This document shows, in pieces, positions 34,891-44,051 of a stretch of 64,000 nucleotides of DNA; within the stretch, counting starts at the first letter, position 1; every line of letters starts with the position of its first letter. Source of the DNA: Pleurocapsa sp. PCC 7327. GTDB lineage: Bacteria; Cyanobacteriota; Cyanobacteriia; Cyanobacteriales; Microcystaceae. The notes under the pieces are model-generated. The model did no database searches. It worked only from the letters and a program-made list of their open reading frames with translations, and was not told the origin of the DNA. The stretch is from assembly GCF_000317025.1 (NCBI RefSeq), contig NC_019689.1:1279501-1343500 (forward strand), given 5' to 3'. The position numbers and the translations under genes were made by a program.

Positions 34891-35547
34891 ATGACGATTG
34901 CCCAACGCATCAACCAGATTCGCCAACAGATACCGCCTCAGGTGCGTTTAATCGCCGTCACCAAACAAGTATCGGTAGAGGCGATGCGAGAAGCTTATGC
35001 AGCAGGCATACGAGATTTTGGAGAGAATCGCCTACAAGAAGCGTTACTGAAACAGGAGCGACTGCAGAATTTATCTGACATTTGTTGGCATTTTATCGGG
35101 CATATACAGGCAAATAAAGCTAAAAAAGTCTTGGAACATTTTCAATGGATTCATTCCGTTGACGATCTTAAAATTGCTCAGCGTCTTAATCGTCTAGCCG
35201 CCGAGTTACCCTATCCCCCTCAAGTCTGCCTTCAAGTAAAAGTCTTGCCCGATCCTAATAAATATGGTTGGCAGATCCCCGAATTACTGAGAGCGTTACC
35301 CGATTTAGAGCAATGTCATCATCTCAAAATTCAAGGCTTGATGACAATTTTGCCGCTAGGATTATCCCAAGATCAAATTTTAACAGCTTTTCAACAAACC
35401 CGCGAACTCGCTCGGACAATCGAGCAGCGATCGCACCTGCGGATGGAGCAGCTGTCGATGGGAATGTCGAACGACTATTTGCTTGCCCTTCAAGCAGGTG
35501 CAACTATGATTCGCTTGGGAAGAATTATTTTTGGAGAAAGAACATAA
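34891..35547 (+). CDS. pipY: PLP homeostasis protein PipY (YggS/PLPBP family)
   Basis: 218 residues. RLIAVTKQVSVEAMREAYAAG carries the PLP lysine, then the DFGENRLQEALLKQERL helix, WHFIGHIQANKAKKVL, and the phosphate-binding LSMGMSNDY plus GATMIRLGRIIFGER. It binds pyridoxal phosphate without catalysis and helps keep vitamin B6 and amino-acid pools balanced. It follows pipX by 119 bp of simple repeat-bearing spacer. ATG start. Confidence 0.96.
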   Translation: MTIAQRINQIRQQIPPQVRLIAVTKQVSVEAMREAYAAGIRDFGENRLQEALLKQERLQNLSDICWHFIGHIQANKAKKVLEHFQWIHSVDDLKIAQRLNRLAAELPYPPQVCLQVKVLPDPNKYGWQIPELLRALPDLEQCHHLKIQGLMTILPLGLSQDQILTAFQQTRELARTIEQRSHLRMEQLSMGMSNDYLLALQAGATMIRLGRIIFGERT

Positions 35548-35969
35548 AGATTTAATTAAGAGCGTTTGACAAACCCAAATTAAGACTTTACTGTTTCTTT
35601 ATAAAACATTAGGCGAGCGCCTAAAATCTGCATGGATTGTCGTGCAATCCGCAAGGTGGTTTTGCCTATTCCTAGAGAGATCTAGAATCAATCGTTCAAG
35701 GGAACCAATTATAGAGTTAATACGACTAGATTAGGGAAATTAACCAAATCTAACCTCTGAAAACTCACATTGATTCAGCTTGAGAGATTGTTTAGGCGTT
35801 CATCTGTACTAACTAAGTTTTCTTCAGGATAACAGTAAAAGAAAGCGATAGCAACTCAGTAAACTGTCGATTTTTTCCTGTTTCCCGATCTTTCTCTCAA
35901 AAATCTCCTAACTAGACTGCCGTAAGGCTTGATTAAATCAAAATCTCAAGTCATAGAGGAATATATACT
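35548..35969. other. 422-bp leader region of sepF
   Basis: No gene of normal length. A short hairpin GGATTG-TCGTG-CAATCC is at 35633-35649, with a 17-codon frame (ATG at 35630) across it. AGAGGAA is 9 nt before the sepF GTG (35955-35961). It is long for a promoter-only spacer, so a long 5' UTR is likely. Confidence 0.4.
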
Positions 35970-36548
35970 GTGAATACGATTCTGACAAAGCTAAAAGACT
36001 TTGTAGGCATCACTGAGCCTGACGAATACGATGATGGCTACGAGGAATGGGAGCAGTATCCCCATAATGAACCGGAAGAACCCAACGGGATAGCCGAAGA
36101 GGAGCCTCAATCTCGCAGACGAAATCGAGAACCTATAAATTTAACTACAGAAACGATAATGGGACCTAGTACGAGAAGTAATGTGATTGGCATGCCAGGA
36201 ATTACCAACGGGATTGCAGAAGTCGTTGTAATCGAACCGCACTCCTTTGAAGAAATGCCCCAAGTGATTCAAACGCTGCGGGAGCGCAAATCAGTTGTTT
36301 TAAATCTCAATGCCATGAATCCGGCAGAAGCGCAACGGGCAGTAGACTTCGTGGCTGGCGGCACATATGCGATCGACGGACATCAAGAACGCATTGGAGA
36401 AAGCATTTTTCTATTCACGCCTAACTGCGTTAAAGTCAGTACCCTTTCGGGAACCGTCCACGATGTAGCGGAAATGCCAAAAGCTTCGCCTCGTCCAGCC
36501 TCACCTACTCCGGCTTGGGGAGCAGAAGTCAATCGGATTGCTCAGTAA
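35970..36548 (+). CDS. sepF: Cell division protein SepF
   Basis: 192 residues from a GTG with AGAGGAA upstream. The N-terminal amphipathic helix [14 protein letters not shown] binds the membrane. A charged, acidic linker follows. The C-terminal SepF domain has [55 protein letters not shown] and [13 protein letters not shown]. SepF anchors FtsZ to the membrane at the septum (Cdv2 in S. elongatus). Followed by proC. Confidence 0.97.
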   Translation: MNTILTKLKDFVGITEPDEYDDGYEEWEQYPHNEPEEPNGIAEEEPQSRRRNREPINLTTETIMGPSTRSNVIGMPGITNGIAEVVVIEPHSFEEMPQVIQTLRERKSVVLNLNAMNPAEAQRAVDFVAGGTYAIDGHQERIGESIFLFTPNCVKVSTLSGTVHDVAEMPKASPRPASPTPAWGAEVNRIAQ

Positions 36549-36649
36549 GGATAAAGGAAAAAGGATAAAACCAAACAAAAAGATTAATTCGATTTTTGAT
36601 TTGCTATCCTTTATCCTCAGTCCTCTATCTTTTAAATTATCAAAATCGG

Positions 36650-37453
36650 GTGTCTGTTAAATTAGGTATTATCGGCGGCGGGGTAATGGCGGAAGCGATT
36701 TTATCCCGCTTGATTACTGCGAAAGTTTACTCGACCTATGAGATATCGGTTAGCGAACCTTTGTCGCAGCGAAGAGATTTTTTGCAACAGAAGTATCGCA
36801 TTCGAGTCGCTTTTGATAACAAGGCGGCGGCTGCGTCGGAAGTTTTGTTGCTGGCGATTAAACCGCAAGCGTTAGAGGCAGTCGTGTCTGAGTTGGGGGC
36901 GCTACAGGAAAAACCATCGCTAGTTATCTCAATTCTGGCTGGCGTTCCCTTAAGTCGTCTAGAGTCAGCCTTTCCAGACAAGCCCGTCATTCGTGCGATG
37001 CCCAATACTCCCGCGACGGTAGGTGCGGGAATAACTGCGATCGCACCTGGTAAAAAAGTAGAAAACCATCATCTATCCCTGGCGAGATCTATTTTTGAAG
37101 CCGTGGGGCAAGTCGTAGAAGTTTCAGAATCGCTCATGGACGCGGTAACGGGTTTATCGGGATCGGGACCCGCTTATGTCGCGATCGCGATCGAAGCCTT
37201 AGCCGATGGGGGAGTTGCTGCTGGATTGCCCCGTGCCGTTGCCTTTCAATTGGCGCTACAAACCGTACTGGGGACGGCAACACTCATCCAGGAATCGCAG
37301 CTACATCCAGCCGAATTAAAAGATAGAGTAACCAGTCCCGGTGGAACGACCATTGCTGGGGTAGCGCAGTTGGAGAGGGCTGGTTTTCGTTCGGCTTTGA
37401 TCGAAGCAGTCCAGGCAGCAACTCGGCGTTCGCAGGAGTTAGGGCGATCGTAG
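36650..37453 (+). CDS. proC: Pyrroline-5-carboxylate reductase
   Basis: 267 residues from a GTG (36650). An upstream ATG would add 18 residues that belong to the spacer. The NAD(P) fold opens LGIIGGGVMAEAIL; later family marks are ILAGVPLSRLE, IRAMPNTPATVGAGITAI, and the signature TGLSGSGPAYVAIAIEAL with the catalytic region DRVTSPGGTTIAGV. It makes proline from P5C. It is next to sepF, as in other cyanobacteria. In this window AgrE/ArgZ can provide ornithine-derived proline by a second route. Confidence 0.96.
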   Translation: MSVKLGIIGGGVMAEAILSRLITAKVYSTYEISVSEPLSQRRDFLQQKYRIRVAFDNKAAAASEVLLLAIKPQALEAVVSELGALQEKPSLVISILAGVPLSRLESAFPDKPVIRAMPNTPATVGAGITAIAPGKKVENHHLSLARSIFEAVGQVVEVSESLMDAVTGLSGSGPAYVAIAIEALADGGVAAGLPRAVAFQLALQTVLGTATLIQESQLHPAELKDRVTSPGGTTIAGVAQLERAGFRSALIEAVQAATRRSQELGRS

Positions 37454-37522
37454 TTACCCGCTTGGGATTTAAATCCCAAGCTAATAGCTTAAATCCTCTT
37501 TAGAGGTCTATTAGATAAACAG

Positions 37523-39070
37523 CTACTTCTGCTTGGGCTTAGCGCCAAAATTCTCAATCAGAATATTTTTCAAGACTGGCAATAAGTCATCGCAGGCAAT
37601 GCCTTTCTGCACGCAAGTCCCGAGCCGAGCATCCTTGCCGACTTTGCCGCCCATATACAAATCTACGCCTTCTACAGTTTTGCCATCCTTGCGGACTTTC
37701 GTGCCCATCAGTCCGATATCGGCAACCTGAGGCTGCCCGCAAGAGTTAGGACACCCTGTCCAATGAATTCGTACCGAACGAGATAATTCTAATTCTTCGT
37801 CTAACGCCTTTGCTAAAGCCAGGGCACGATTTTTCGTTTCCACTAGAGCAAAATTGCAAAATTGAGCGCCCGTGCAGGAAACCAAGGCGCGTTCTAGAGG
37901 CTTGGGACTAATTGTAAATTTCTGTAGTAGCGGTTCGACTAAAAAGGCATCCAAATTCTCATTGGGAATGTTGGGAATAATCACGTTTTGTTCGACAGTG
38001 AGGCGAATTTCTCCACTGCCATAAACTTCTGCCATTCGTGCTAAGTCCAACATATCCCCAGCATACAGTCGTCCCACGGGAACGTGCAAGCCAACGAAGT
38101 TAAGACCGGGTTGTTTTTGCGGGAAAATGCCAATAAAATCGCGCTTTTCCCAGTCGATCTGGTCTTTTTGGGCCTCTGTAGCCAGAGGACGACCGAATTG
38201 CTTCTCCACCATCGAACGAAATGTTTCTATACCTACTTCGTCAATTAGCCACATCAGTCGTGCTTTCTGGCGATTGGCGCGCAAGCCATGGTCTCGAAAA
38301 ACGATCAAAATAGCCCTGCATAAATCGACTACATCGTCATTGGGCGGTACCCAAGCATTGAGAGGAATTGCCGCTTCGCAACGTTTAGCCGAGAAAAAGC
38401 CGCCGACGAGTACGTTAAAGCCTAACTGTCCCTCTTTATAAGCGGGAACGAAGGCAATATCGTTAATTTCGGCGTGGACTGAGTTATCTCGTCCGCCTTC
38501 GATCGCGATATTGAATTTGCGAGGCAGATTGGTAAACTCATAATTGCCCTCGCCGCTATTGGTAATAGCATCTTGAATTTTTTGGACTAACTCGCGGGTA
38601 TCGATTAACTCATCGGTATCCAGTCCCGCCACCGGAGAACCCGTAATGTTGCGAACGTTATCCATTCCAGACTGCACGGAAGTCATTCCCACAGCTTTGA
38701 GACGGCGAACGATATCGGGTACGTCTTCGATGCGAATGCCTCGCAACTGGAAATTTTGTCTGGTGGTGATGTCGGCGTTGCCATCATCGCCGTAGCGCTG
38801 GACGATTTCGGCTAGAACTCGCATCTGTTGGCTGGTGAGAATGCCATTGGGAGTCCGCATCCGCATCATGAATTTACCTGGGGTGACGGGACGGTAAAAA
38901 ATCCCCATCCATTTGAGCCGATGTTCTAAGTCGGTTTTGTCCATGGCTTCCCAGCCAATTTGCGCAAAATGTTCCAGTTCGTCTTTTATTGCTAGTCCGT
39001 CTTTTTCTGCTTTAAATTTTTCAAATTTGTTCTGGGTTGCTGCTTCGTCTCGTCGGGGTGCTTGTACCAC
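37523..39070 (-). CDS. nirA: Ferredoxin-nitrite reductase
   Basis: 515 residues from a GTG with GGAGG 9 nt before. It reduces nitrite to ammonium with six electrons from ferredoxin. Siroheme and [4Fe-4S] ligands are C399, C405 (CTGAQFC) and C440, C444 (TGCPNSC). The ferredoxin-binding and parasulphite-type repeats RTPNGILTSQQMR and GRDNSVHAEINDIAFVP are clear. Other nitrate genes (nrt, narB) are not in the window. Upstream lies a near-match to an NtcA site. Confidence 0.96.
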   Translation of the reverse strand: MVQAPRRDEAATQNKFEKFKAEKDGLAIKDELEHFAQIGWEAMDKTDLEHRLKWMGIFYRPVTPGKFMMRMRTPNGILTSQQMRVLAEIVQRYGDDGNADITTRQNFQLRGIRIEDVPDIVRRLKAVGMTSVQSGMDNVRNITGSPVAGLDTDELIDTRELVQKIQDAITNSGEGNYEFTNLPRKFNIAIEGGRDNSVHAEINDIAFVPAYKEGQLGFNVLVGGFFSAKRCEAAIPLNAWVPPNDDVVDLCRAILIVFRDHGLRANRQKARLMWLIDEVGIETFRSMVEKQFGRPLATEAQKDQIDWEKRDFIGIFPQKQPGLNFVGLHVPVGRLYAGDMLDLARMAEVYGSGEIRLTVEQNVIIPNIPNENLDAFLVEPLLQKFTISPKPLERALVSCTGAQFCNFALVETKNRALALAKALDEELELSRSVRIHWTGCPNSCGQPQVADIGLMGTKVRKDGKTVEGVDLYMGGKVGKDARLGTCVQKGIACDDLLPVLKNILIENFGAKPKQK

Positions 39071-39282
39071 GGGATAATTCCTCCTTAAGTCCGGTCTGGA
39101 TTGCTAGATTATTGAATTGACCGAAGTTTTTGCGATCGACGCCTATGAGGGCTTTACCAATATTTTGTTAAGATGTTTGACTCGGTAGCTGTATAGCTTT
39201 AAATATTGGAAAACATCTAAGATAGGATAGGTTTGCTATTAATTCATGTAAACATTTAATTAATTTTATCCGGGTAAATTTT

Positions 39283-39296
39283 GTAATGCTTGTAAC
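39283..39296 (-). promoter_or_regulatory. Possible NtcA site of nirA
   Basis: Reading leftward, GTT-N8-TAC (GTTACAAGCATTAC) resembles the GTA-N8-TAC consensus with one mismatch. It lies about 213 bp upstream of the start codon. A clear -10 (TAN3T) at the normal 22-23 nt spacing was not found, so this is tentative. Confidence 0.3.
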
Positions 39297-39396
39297 GAAA
39301 AAGTTTATTTCATGAATAAGCTGCATTCTTAAAGTGCAATATGCGCATAGAAAGCATCCGCTCTCAAGTTCTGTACAATAATCCCGTTACAAAAAC

Positions 39397-39422
39397 AGGA
39401 GGGGGATCCCTCCTGTTTTATG
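39397..39422. terminator. rpsA terminator
   Basis: AACAGGAGGG and CCCTCCTGTT pair around GGAT, flanked by A-runs and T-runs on both sides. It lies 40 bp beyond the leftward rpsA stop. It is strong and bidirectional. Confidence 0.85.
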
Positions 39423-39460
39423 TATATTCTTTTGCCTACTAGATTCAGAAACAGGTCGGT

Positions 39461-40441
39461 TTAATCTTCTGTCGCTGCGATCGCCATTTCTTCGTCTAGA
39501 GCAGGAGGAATGTCTGCCTCGTCAACAACTTTTTCTTGCGCTTCAGCCAACAACTTCTGACGGTACTTCTCAGCCATTTCTTCGGCTTTCTCGAAGACTA
39601 TTTGGCGATTTTTGAGCATATCGCCAGGTTCTGGTTCTAGCTGTTTGGTCGATAGCGAAATTCGCCCTCTGTTCGCATCTAGGTCGATGATCATCACTTT
39701 TAATTCATCGTTGACGTTAAAGACGCTGTGAGGCGTATCGATATGGTCGTGAGAAATTTCTGAGATATGCAGTAACCCACTGACCCCGCCAATGTCGATA
39801 AAGGCACCGTAGGGCTTGATTCCTCTCACCGTTCCCGTGACGACTTGACCGACTTCTAAACCGTGCATCTTGCGTTCTACTAAGGCGCGGCGATGGCTTA
39901 ACACCAGTCGATTTCGTTCTTCATCAACTTCAAGAAATTTTAAGGGCAGTTCTTGACCGACCAAATCTTCTTTGGCTTCGCGGGCGCTGATATGAGAACC
40001 GGGAATGAATCCTCGCAATCCTTCAATTCTGACTAAAGCACCGCCACGATTGGTGGCAAAGACGTTGGCGCGTACTGTAGCGTCTTCTGCTTGCAGTTGA
40101 CGCACCCTTTCCCATGCCCGCATATATTCGATGCGACGAATAGAAAGGGTTAACTGTCCGTCTTCATTTTCGTCGGTCAAGATAAAGAATTCCCGCGTCT
40201 CGTTTGGTTGCAAAACCTCTACAGGGTCGTCAACTCGATTGATTGACATTTCCTGAATAGGAATGAAGGCTGCTGTTTTTGCCCCAATATCAATCAGCGC
40301 CCCTTTAGGTTCCATACTAAACACCGTGCCCGGTACGATATCCCCAGGACTGAAGTGATAGTCATATTTGTCGAGAAGGGCGGCAAAATCTTCGTGGGTA
40401 AAACCGATCTCTTTAGTAGCTGTTTTTTTCTGACTGACCAT
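39461..40441 (-). CDS. rpsA: 30S ribosomal protein S1 (three-domain cyanobacterial type)
   Basis: 326 residues with three S1 RNA-binding domains: GDIVPGTVFSMEPKGALIDIG at about 37, a second starting near 113 (ATVRANVFATNRGGALVRIE), and GQVVTGTVRGIKPYGAFIDIG at about 198. This is the shorter form of cyanobacteria and plastids, which has three rather than six domains. It binds mRNA during initiation. It follows nrdR on the same strand by 264 bp. ATG start. Confidence 0.96.
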   Translation of the reverse strand: MVSQKKTATKEIGFTHEDFAALLDKYDYHFSPGDIVPGTVFSMEPKGALIDIGAKTAAFIPIQEMSINRVDDPVEVLQPNETREFFILTDENEDGQLTLSIRRIEYMRAWERVRQLQAEDATVRANVFATNRGGALVRIEGLRGFIPGSHISAREAKEDLVGQELPLKFLEVDEERNRLVLSHRRALVERKMHGLEVGQVVTGTVRGIKPYGAFIDIGGVSGLLHISEISHDHIDTPHSVFNVNDELKVMIIDLDANRGRISLSTKQLEPEPGDMLKNRQIVFEKAEEMAEKYRQKLLAEAQEKVVDEADIPPALDEEMAIAATED

Positions 40442-40705
40442 GTACGTTTTTCAGTTATCTCCTTGTGTTGCTATGCCTCCTGTTGATGTACACTCACTTT
40501 AATTGCGTGCAGCCTACACCTAATATTATGTTGTACCTTTTACCCATTGGTTTGACAGGTTCTTCAGATAGTTCGCACAGTAACCTTTTTTTAATAATTC
40601 AGGTAGCCATCCCTCTTAAAAAGATTCATTTATTTATCTTAGCGGTTTTCGGCTGCATTAATTGGGTGCATATCAGAGCGAGGAATTTTATATTATATTC
40701 TTATT
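40442..40705. other. 264-bp spacer upstream of rpsA
   Basis: Presumed rpsA promoter and 5' UTR on the minus strand; it is AT-rich near 40685-40705. A plus-strand open frame here overlaps nrdR and has no ribosome site, so no gene is called. Confidence 0.4.
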
Positions 40706-41248
40706 CTAAGAAGAAGTCACTATCGATGAAGAATCTTTTAAGTCTGACTCCTCTAGGACAGGCTCGTGCGAGTCTTTTGCGTCTTGCGTCACCTCCGCCG
40801 GACTTTGGAGCCGCTCCAAGGTCTTTACGAAATCCTTAATCCCCTTAAACTTGCCATATACGGAAGCAAAGCGAACATAAGCGACCTCGTTTTCGTGACG
40901 TAGGTATTGAAGAACTAACTGTCCGATTTCTTGACTGGTTACTTCTCGCTCGGAACGCTGCTGAAGTCGGGCTTCGATTTCATTGACGATCGCTTCGAGT
41001 CGTTCGAGAGGAATACCCGTTTTTTCACAAGCGCGGATTATCCCTCGCAAAAGCTTAGCACGCTCAAAATATTCTCGATGACCGTCTTGTTTGACCACTT
41101 TGATGGGAACGGATTCGACTCGTTCGTAAGTTGTGAATCGACCTTTACATCGCAAACATTCTCTACGTCGCCGAATACTTTGTCCCTCTTCTGTGGAACG
41201 CGATTCTAAAACTCGGCTATCGGTGTGCTGGCAATAAGGACATAACAT
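40706..41248 (-). CDS. nrdR: Transcriptional regulator NrdR
   Basis: 180 residues. The N-terminal zinc ribbon [17 protein letters not shown] plus [15 protein letters not shown] has four cysteines, followed by the ATP-cone ([50 protein letters not shown]). It represses ribonucleotide reductase genes when dATP or ATP loads the cone. The extra 25 residues at the C-terminus are acidic and non-conserved. It lies downstream of psbT on the same strand. ATG start. Confidence 0.96.
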   Translation of the reverse strand: MLCPYCQHTDSRVLESRSTEEGQSIRRRRECLRCKGRFTTYERVESVPIKVVKQDGHREYFERAKLLRGIIRACEKTGIPLERLEAIVNEIEARLQQRSEREVTSQEIGQLVLQYLRHENEVAYVRFASVYGKFKGIKDFVKTLERLQSPAEVTQDAKDSHEPVLEESDLKDSSSIVTSS

Positions 41249-41330
41249 GAGCTTGTTTGGGGTGGGTTGCCATCCGCAAAGCGATGACTTAGGAAATCGC
41301 TTGCTATATATTTTTCAAGCAAGAAAACAA

Positions 41331-41392
41331 AAAGCCGAGCCGTTGCCTATTTTCTCTCAAAAGTGAGAAATAGATAGTAGCGGCTCAAGAAG
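41331..41392 (-). terminator. psbT terminator
   Basis: On the minus strand GAGCCG pairs with CGGCTC and an inner CTATTTCTC with GAGAAAATAG, then GGCTTTTTG at the 3' side. It lies about 43 nt after the psbT stop. Confidence 0.75.
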
Positions 41393-41434
41393 GTTATGTA
41401 ATATTAAAATGTTATGCAGGTTAGTAATCTGGGA

Positions 41435-41530
41435 CTATTTTTCGATGCGAGGGGGTTCCCGAAACGCGATCGCAAAGAAGATCACCGCGAGTGCCATGGC
41501 GACGACTAAGATATAAGCAACGCTTTCCAT
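41435..41530 (-). CDS. psbT: Photosystem II protein PsbT
   Basis: A complete 31-residue frame, too short for most ORF screens: starts MESVAYILVV, continues through a single hydrophobic helix rich in A, F, I and V, and ends AFREPPRIEK. This is nearly identical to known PsbT. PsbT is a one-helix subunit at the PSII dimer interface that helps stabilise the QA site. psbB, its usual upstream neighbour, is not in this window; instead agrE lies about 100 bp upstream, with nrdR downstream. Confidence 0.97.
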   Translation of the reverse strand: MESVAYILVVAMALAVIFFAIAFREPPRIEK

Positions 41531-41631
41531 ATCAAGACTTCCTAAAAATGCTTTAGTTAATAGTGTATCAAAAAGTTGCCTGGCGTGAATTTAGAATTAG
41601 TAGAGACGTTCTCTGGAACGTCTCTATTCTT

Positions 41632-43749
41632 CTAAAGGGTTGGTACGAAATGATAGGGACTCGTTAATTTATCTAACTGCTGCACCAACAAACTCAGGAA
41701 TAATCCCACGTCAGTCACAATGCCGATAGACTCGACCGAACCGCGATCGCTCAGTTTCGTTACCACAGCTGGGTTAATGTCTACGCAGACCATCTTCACG
41801 CCAGCGGGGGTCATATTGCCAACCCCTATCGAGTGCAACATGCTTGAGAGCATGAGAATCATTTCCGCCCCTTGCAGCAGTCGCGCGTATTCTGCTTGCG
41901 CTTTAATTAAATCCATTTCCGTATCGGGAAGGGGACCATCGTCGCGAATCGATCCTGCCAAACAGAAAGGAACGTTATTCTTGACGCATTCGTACATGAC
42001 CCCTTTAGTCAGAACGCCCTGCTCGACTGCTTTGGCGATGCTGCCGCAACGACGGATAGTATTGATAACTTTGAGGTGATGGCGATGTCCGCCGCGTACC
42101 GGCACGCCCCGTTGCATATCCACGCCGAGAGAAGTACCCATCATCGCTTGTTCGATATCGTGAACCGCGATCGCATTTCCTCCTAGGAGAACGTGGACGT
42201 ATCCTTCGCGGATTAAGCGAGAGAGATGCTGAGCGCCTCCGGTATGAATGACCACCGGACCCGCCGTAACCACTACTTTCCCGCCGCGATCGCGAATTTT
42301 GCGCAGTTCCCAGGCAATTTGTTCGACGACCAATTCGACGCGGCGTTCGCTGGAAACCCCTCCCGACATAAAGGCAAATTCCTGGTGGCTATTGCGTTGT
42401 TCGCGCGATTCGGGTTTGCGAGGATTGCGAATCCCTTCTACTCCGACGATAACGCGATCGCCGACTTTAAGATCCCGTAGGAGCTTACAACGAGCGGTCA
42501 GACCATCAGGGGTTGGCTCTACGACGATTGCGGCATCCATGCGCTGCTTTTGTACTTTCACCCACTCGCAATTGACGCGCACTTCGGTAGGATAGATAGT
42601 CGTGACGTAGAAGTCATCGGGTGCGACTCCATCTTGGGTAACGACTTCAGTATTAACGTCGCAAACTTCTTGAGGCGGGGCGACGGCACCGATTTCGATC
42701 AACTGGGTCATGATGTCTTCCATGATCTCATGGGAAGGCGCCGAGACTCTGACTTCTGCCGAAGAGGTGCTCTGTCGTTCTATGCCGAGATTAAAATTGA
42801 GAACCTTAAAACTGCCGCCATTTTCGACCACTAAATCGAGGGCTTGGTTCATGATCCCTGCATCGAGGAGATGTCCTTCGAGCCTAATAATGCGGCTCTC
42901 GACGGGTTCGTTGGCATGAACGTAATCGAGAACGGGTTCGGTGACGCGCAAGGTTAAGCACTTTGCCGCACCGCCTGCTTTGAGAAATTCTGTCAGGGGT
43001 GTTTCTATCACCTCAAACCCAATCTCGGTAAGCCTTTGTTTGAGACTGTCGCTCGCCTTGTTCAGGACGATGGTTGAGTTAATATTGACCGCATTGCAGG
43101 CGAAATTGACCGCATCGGGTTCGTCGATCGCGATTCGCTTCTCTGCTGGGACGCGCAGTTCGATTAGGCGATTGGAGTAGGAATCAAATGCAGGAGGATA
43201 GTAGAGCAAATAGCCGCCCGTCAGGGGACAGAAACAAGTATCCAAGTGATAGAAGCGTTCGTCTACCAAACGCAGAGACAATACCTCAATATCTAGCCAT
43301 TTAGCGAGGTAAGGATGGGAATCGAGTTCGGTCCGAAAGCCGTATCCCGCCCACAACCAACGTCCTTCGCGATCGAATAGGGCATCTCCGGCTCCTTCAA
43401 AGGGCAAGTCTTGAGGAAGTTCGTAAACCGCAAAGCCATTTTCCTCAAACCACTGTTTGAAGTAAGGTTCTTCCCCTTGGCGTTCTTTGTGCAAAAAGCG
43501 GCTGAGGACGACGTTATTGCCCAAAACCAGTCCAGCATTAGCAGTGAATACCATGTCGGGCCAACCCTTTTGAGGAGGCACTAGCTCGACGATCGCTCGA
43601 TCTTTGATAACGCGATAGAGTTTTTGCCACTGCTCGACGGCGCGATCGCGCGAGGATTTGTGAATGTTGCCCTCCATCCACGGATTGATGACGTAATCTA
43701 CGTCGTAGTGGTCGGGGGCACACATCAGGAAGCGAATTGTTTCTGCCAT
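41632..43749 (-). CDS. argZ: Bifunctional arginine dihydrolase / ornithine cyclodeaminase (AgrE/ArgZ)
   Basis: 705 residues from ATG 43749 (an upstream TTG would add two). The N-terminal amidinotransferase-like domain has the arginine-binding FTANAGLVLGNNVVLS, FEGAGDALFD, HLDTCFCPLT and GGAAKCLTLRV with the catalytic cysteine. A linker and the C-terminal LOR/SDH-type domain (about 440-700) follow, with VVVTAGPVVIHTGGAQHLSRL and GGNAIAVHDIEQAMMG. Known cyanobacterial homologues degrade arginine to ornithine and ammonia and turn ornithine into proline, feeding nitrogen from cyanophycin or arginine. It is encoded divergently from aldolase. Confidence 0.93.
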   Translation of the reverse strand: MAETIRFLMCAPDHYDVDYVINPWMEGNIHKSSRDRAVEQWQKLYRVIKDRAIVELVPPQKGWPDMVFTANAGLVLGNNVVLSRFLHKERQGEEPYFKQWFEENGFAVYELPQDLPFEGAGDALFDREGRWLWAGYGFRTELDSHPYLAKWLDIEVLSLRLVDERFYHLDTCFCPLTGGYLLYYPPAFDSYSNRLIELRVPAEKRIAIDEPDAVNFACNAVNINSTIVLNKASDSLKQRLTEIGFEVIETPLTEFLKAGGAAKCLTLRVTEPVLDYVHANEPVESRIIRLEGHLLDAGIMNQALDLVVENGGSFKVLNFNLGIERQSTSSAEVRVSAPSHEIMEDIMTQLIEIGAVAPPQEVCDVNTEVVTQDGVAPDDFYVTTIYPTEVRVNCEWVKVQKQRMDAAIVVEPTPDGLTARCKLLRDLKVGDRVIVGVEGIRNPRKPESREQRNSHQEFAFMSGGVSSERRVELVVEQIAWELRKIRDRGGKVVVTAGPVVIHTGGAQHLSRLIREGYVHVLLGGNAIAVHDIEQAMMGTSLGVDMQRGVPVRGGHRHHLKVINTIRRCGSIAKAVEQGVLTKGVMYECVKNNVPFCLAGSIRDDGPLPDTEMDLIKAQAEYARLLQGAEMILMLSSMLHSIGVGNMTPAGVKMVCVDINPAVVTKLSDRGSVESIGIVTDVGLFLSLLVQQLDKLTSPYHFVPTL

Positions 43750-44051
43750 AATCAATAATTGATAAACCTCTCAAGAACTTTAAATAGCTCAGTCTGCTCT
43801 AGTGACTTTCAAGCTTATTTCTAGAAACGTTTGCGCTAACCAGAAAATTCGATTTGACAAACCAATCTTTCATTATAGGCGATGAATTTGCCTTCGGGCA
43901 AAGCTAAGCTTTGGCTGGGGGTTCGAGCGCACGATAAGCCAAAATTGCGATCGCCGCCCATGCAGGTCTATCTTGAAAAAGATTTCAGGATCGAAAGAGA
44001 GAGTCACAATAGAAATAAAGTCCGCACTTTGAATTTTAGGAAGAAGGGACT
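43750..44051. other. Divergent promoter region of agrE/argZ and fda
   Basis: 302 bp. AGGAAGAAGG is 7-16 nt before the fda ATG. No further element could be identified with confidence. Confidence 0.4.

Noticed and set aside
35630-35683. 17-codon leader peptide upstream of sepF
   Set aside because: It is too short and unsupported by composition or ribosome site to be called.
39283-39422. Further NtcA-like GTA…TAC pairs before nirA (for example near 39372)
   Set aside because: Spacing between half-sites is 12 nt, not 8, so only the 39283 site was kept, at low confidence.
40465-40839. 124-residue plus-strand frame near nrdR
   Set aside because: It overlaps the nrdR 3' end antisense and lacks any family pattern.
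42226-42595. Long antisense frames inside agrE/argZ
   Set aside because: These are shadow frames caused by codon bias of a GC-richer gene.
43917-43945. GGGGGTTCGAGCGC, T-loop-like sequence suggesting a tRNA
   Set aside because: No acceptor, anticodon or D arm can be built around it.
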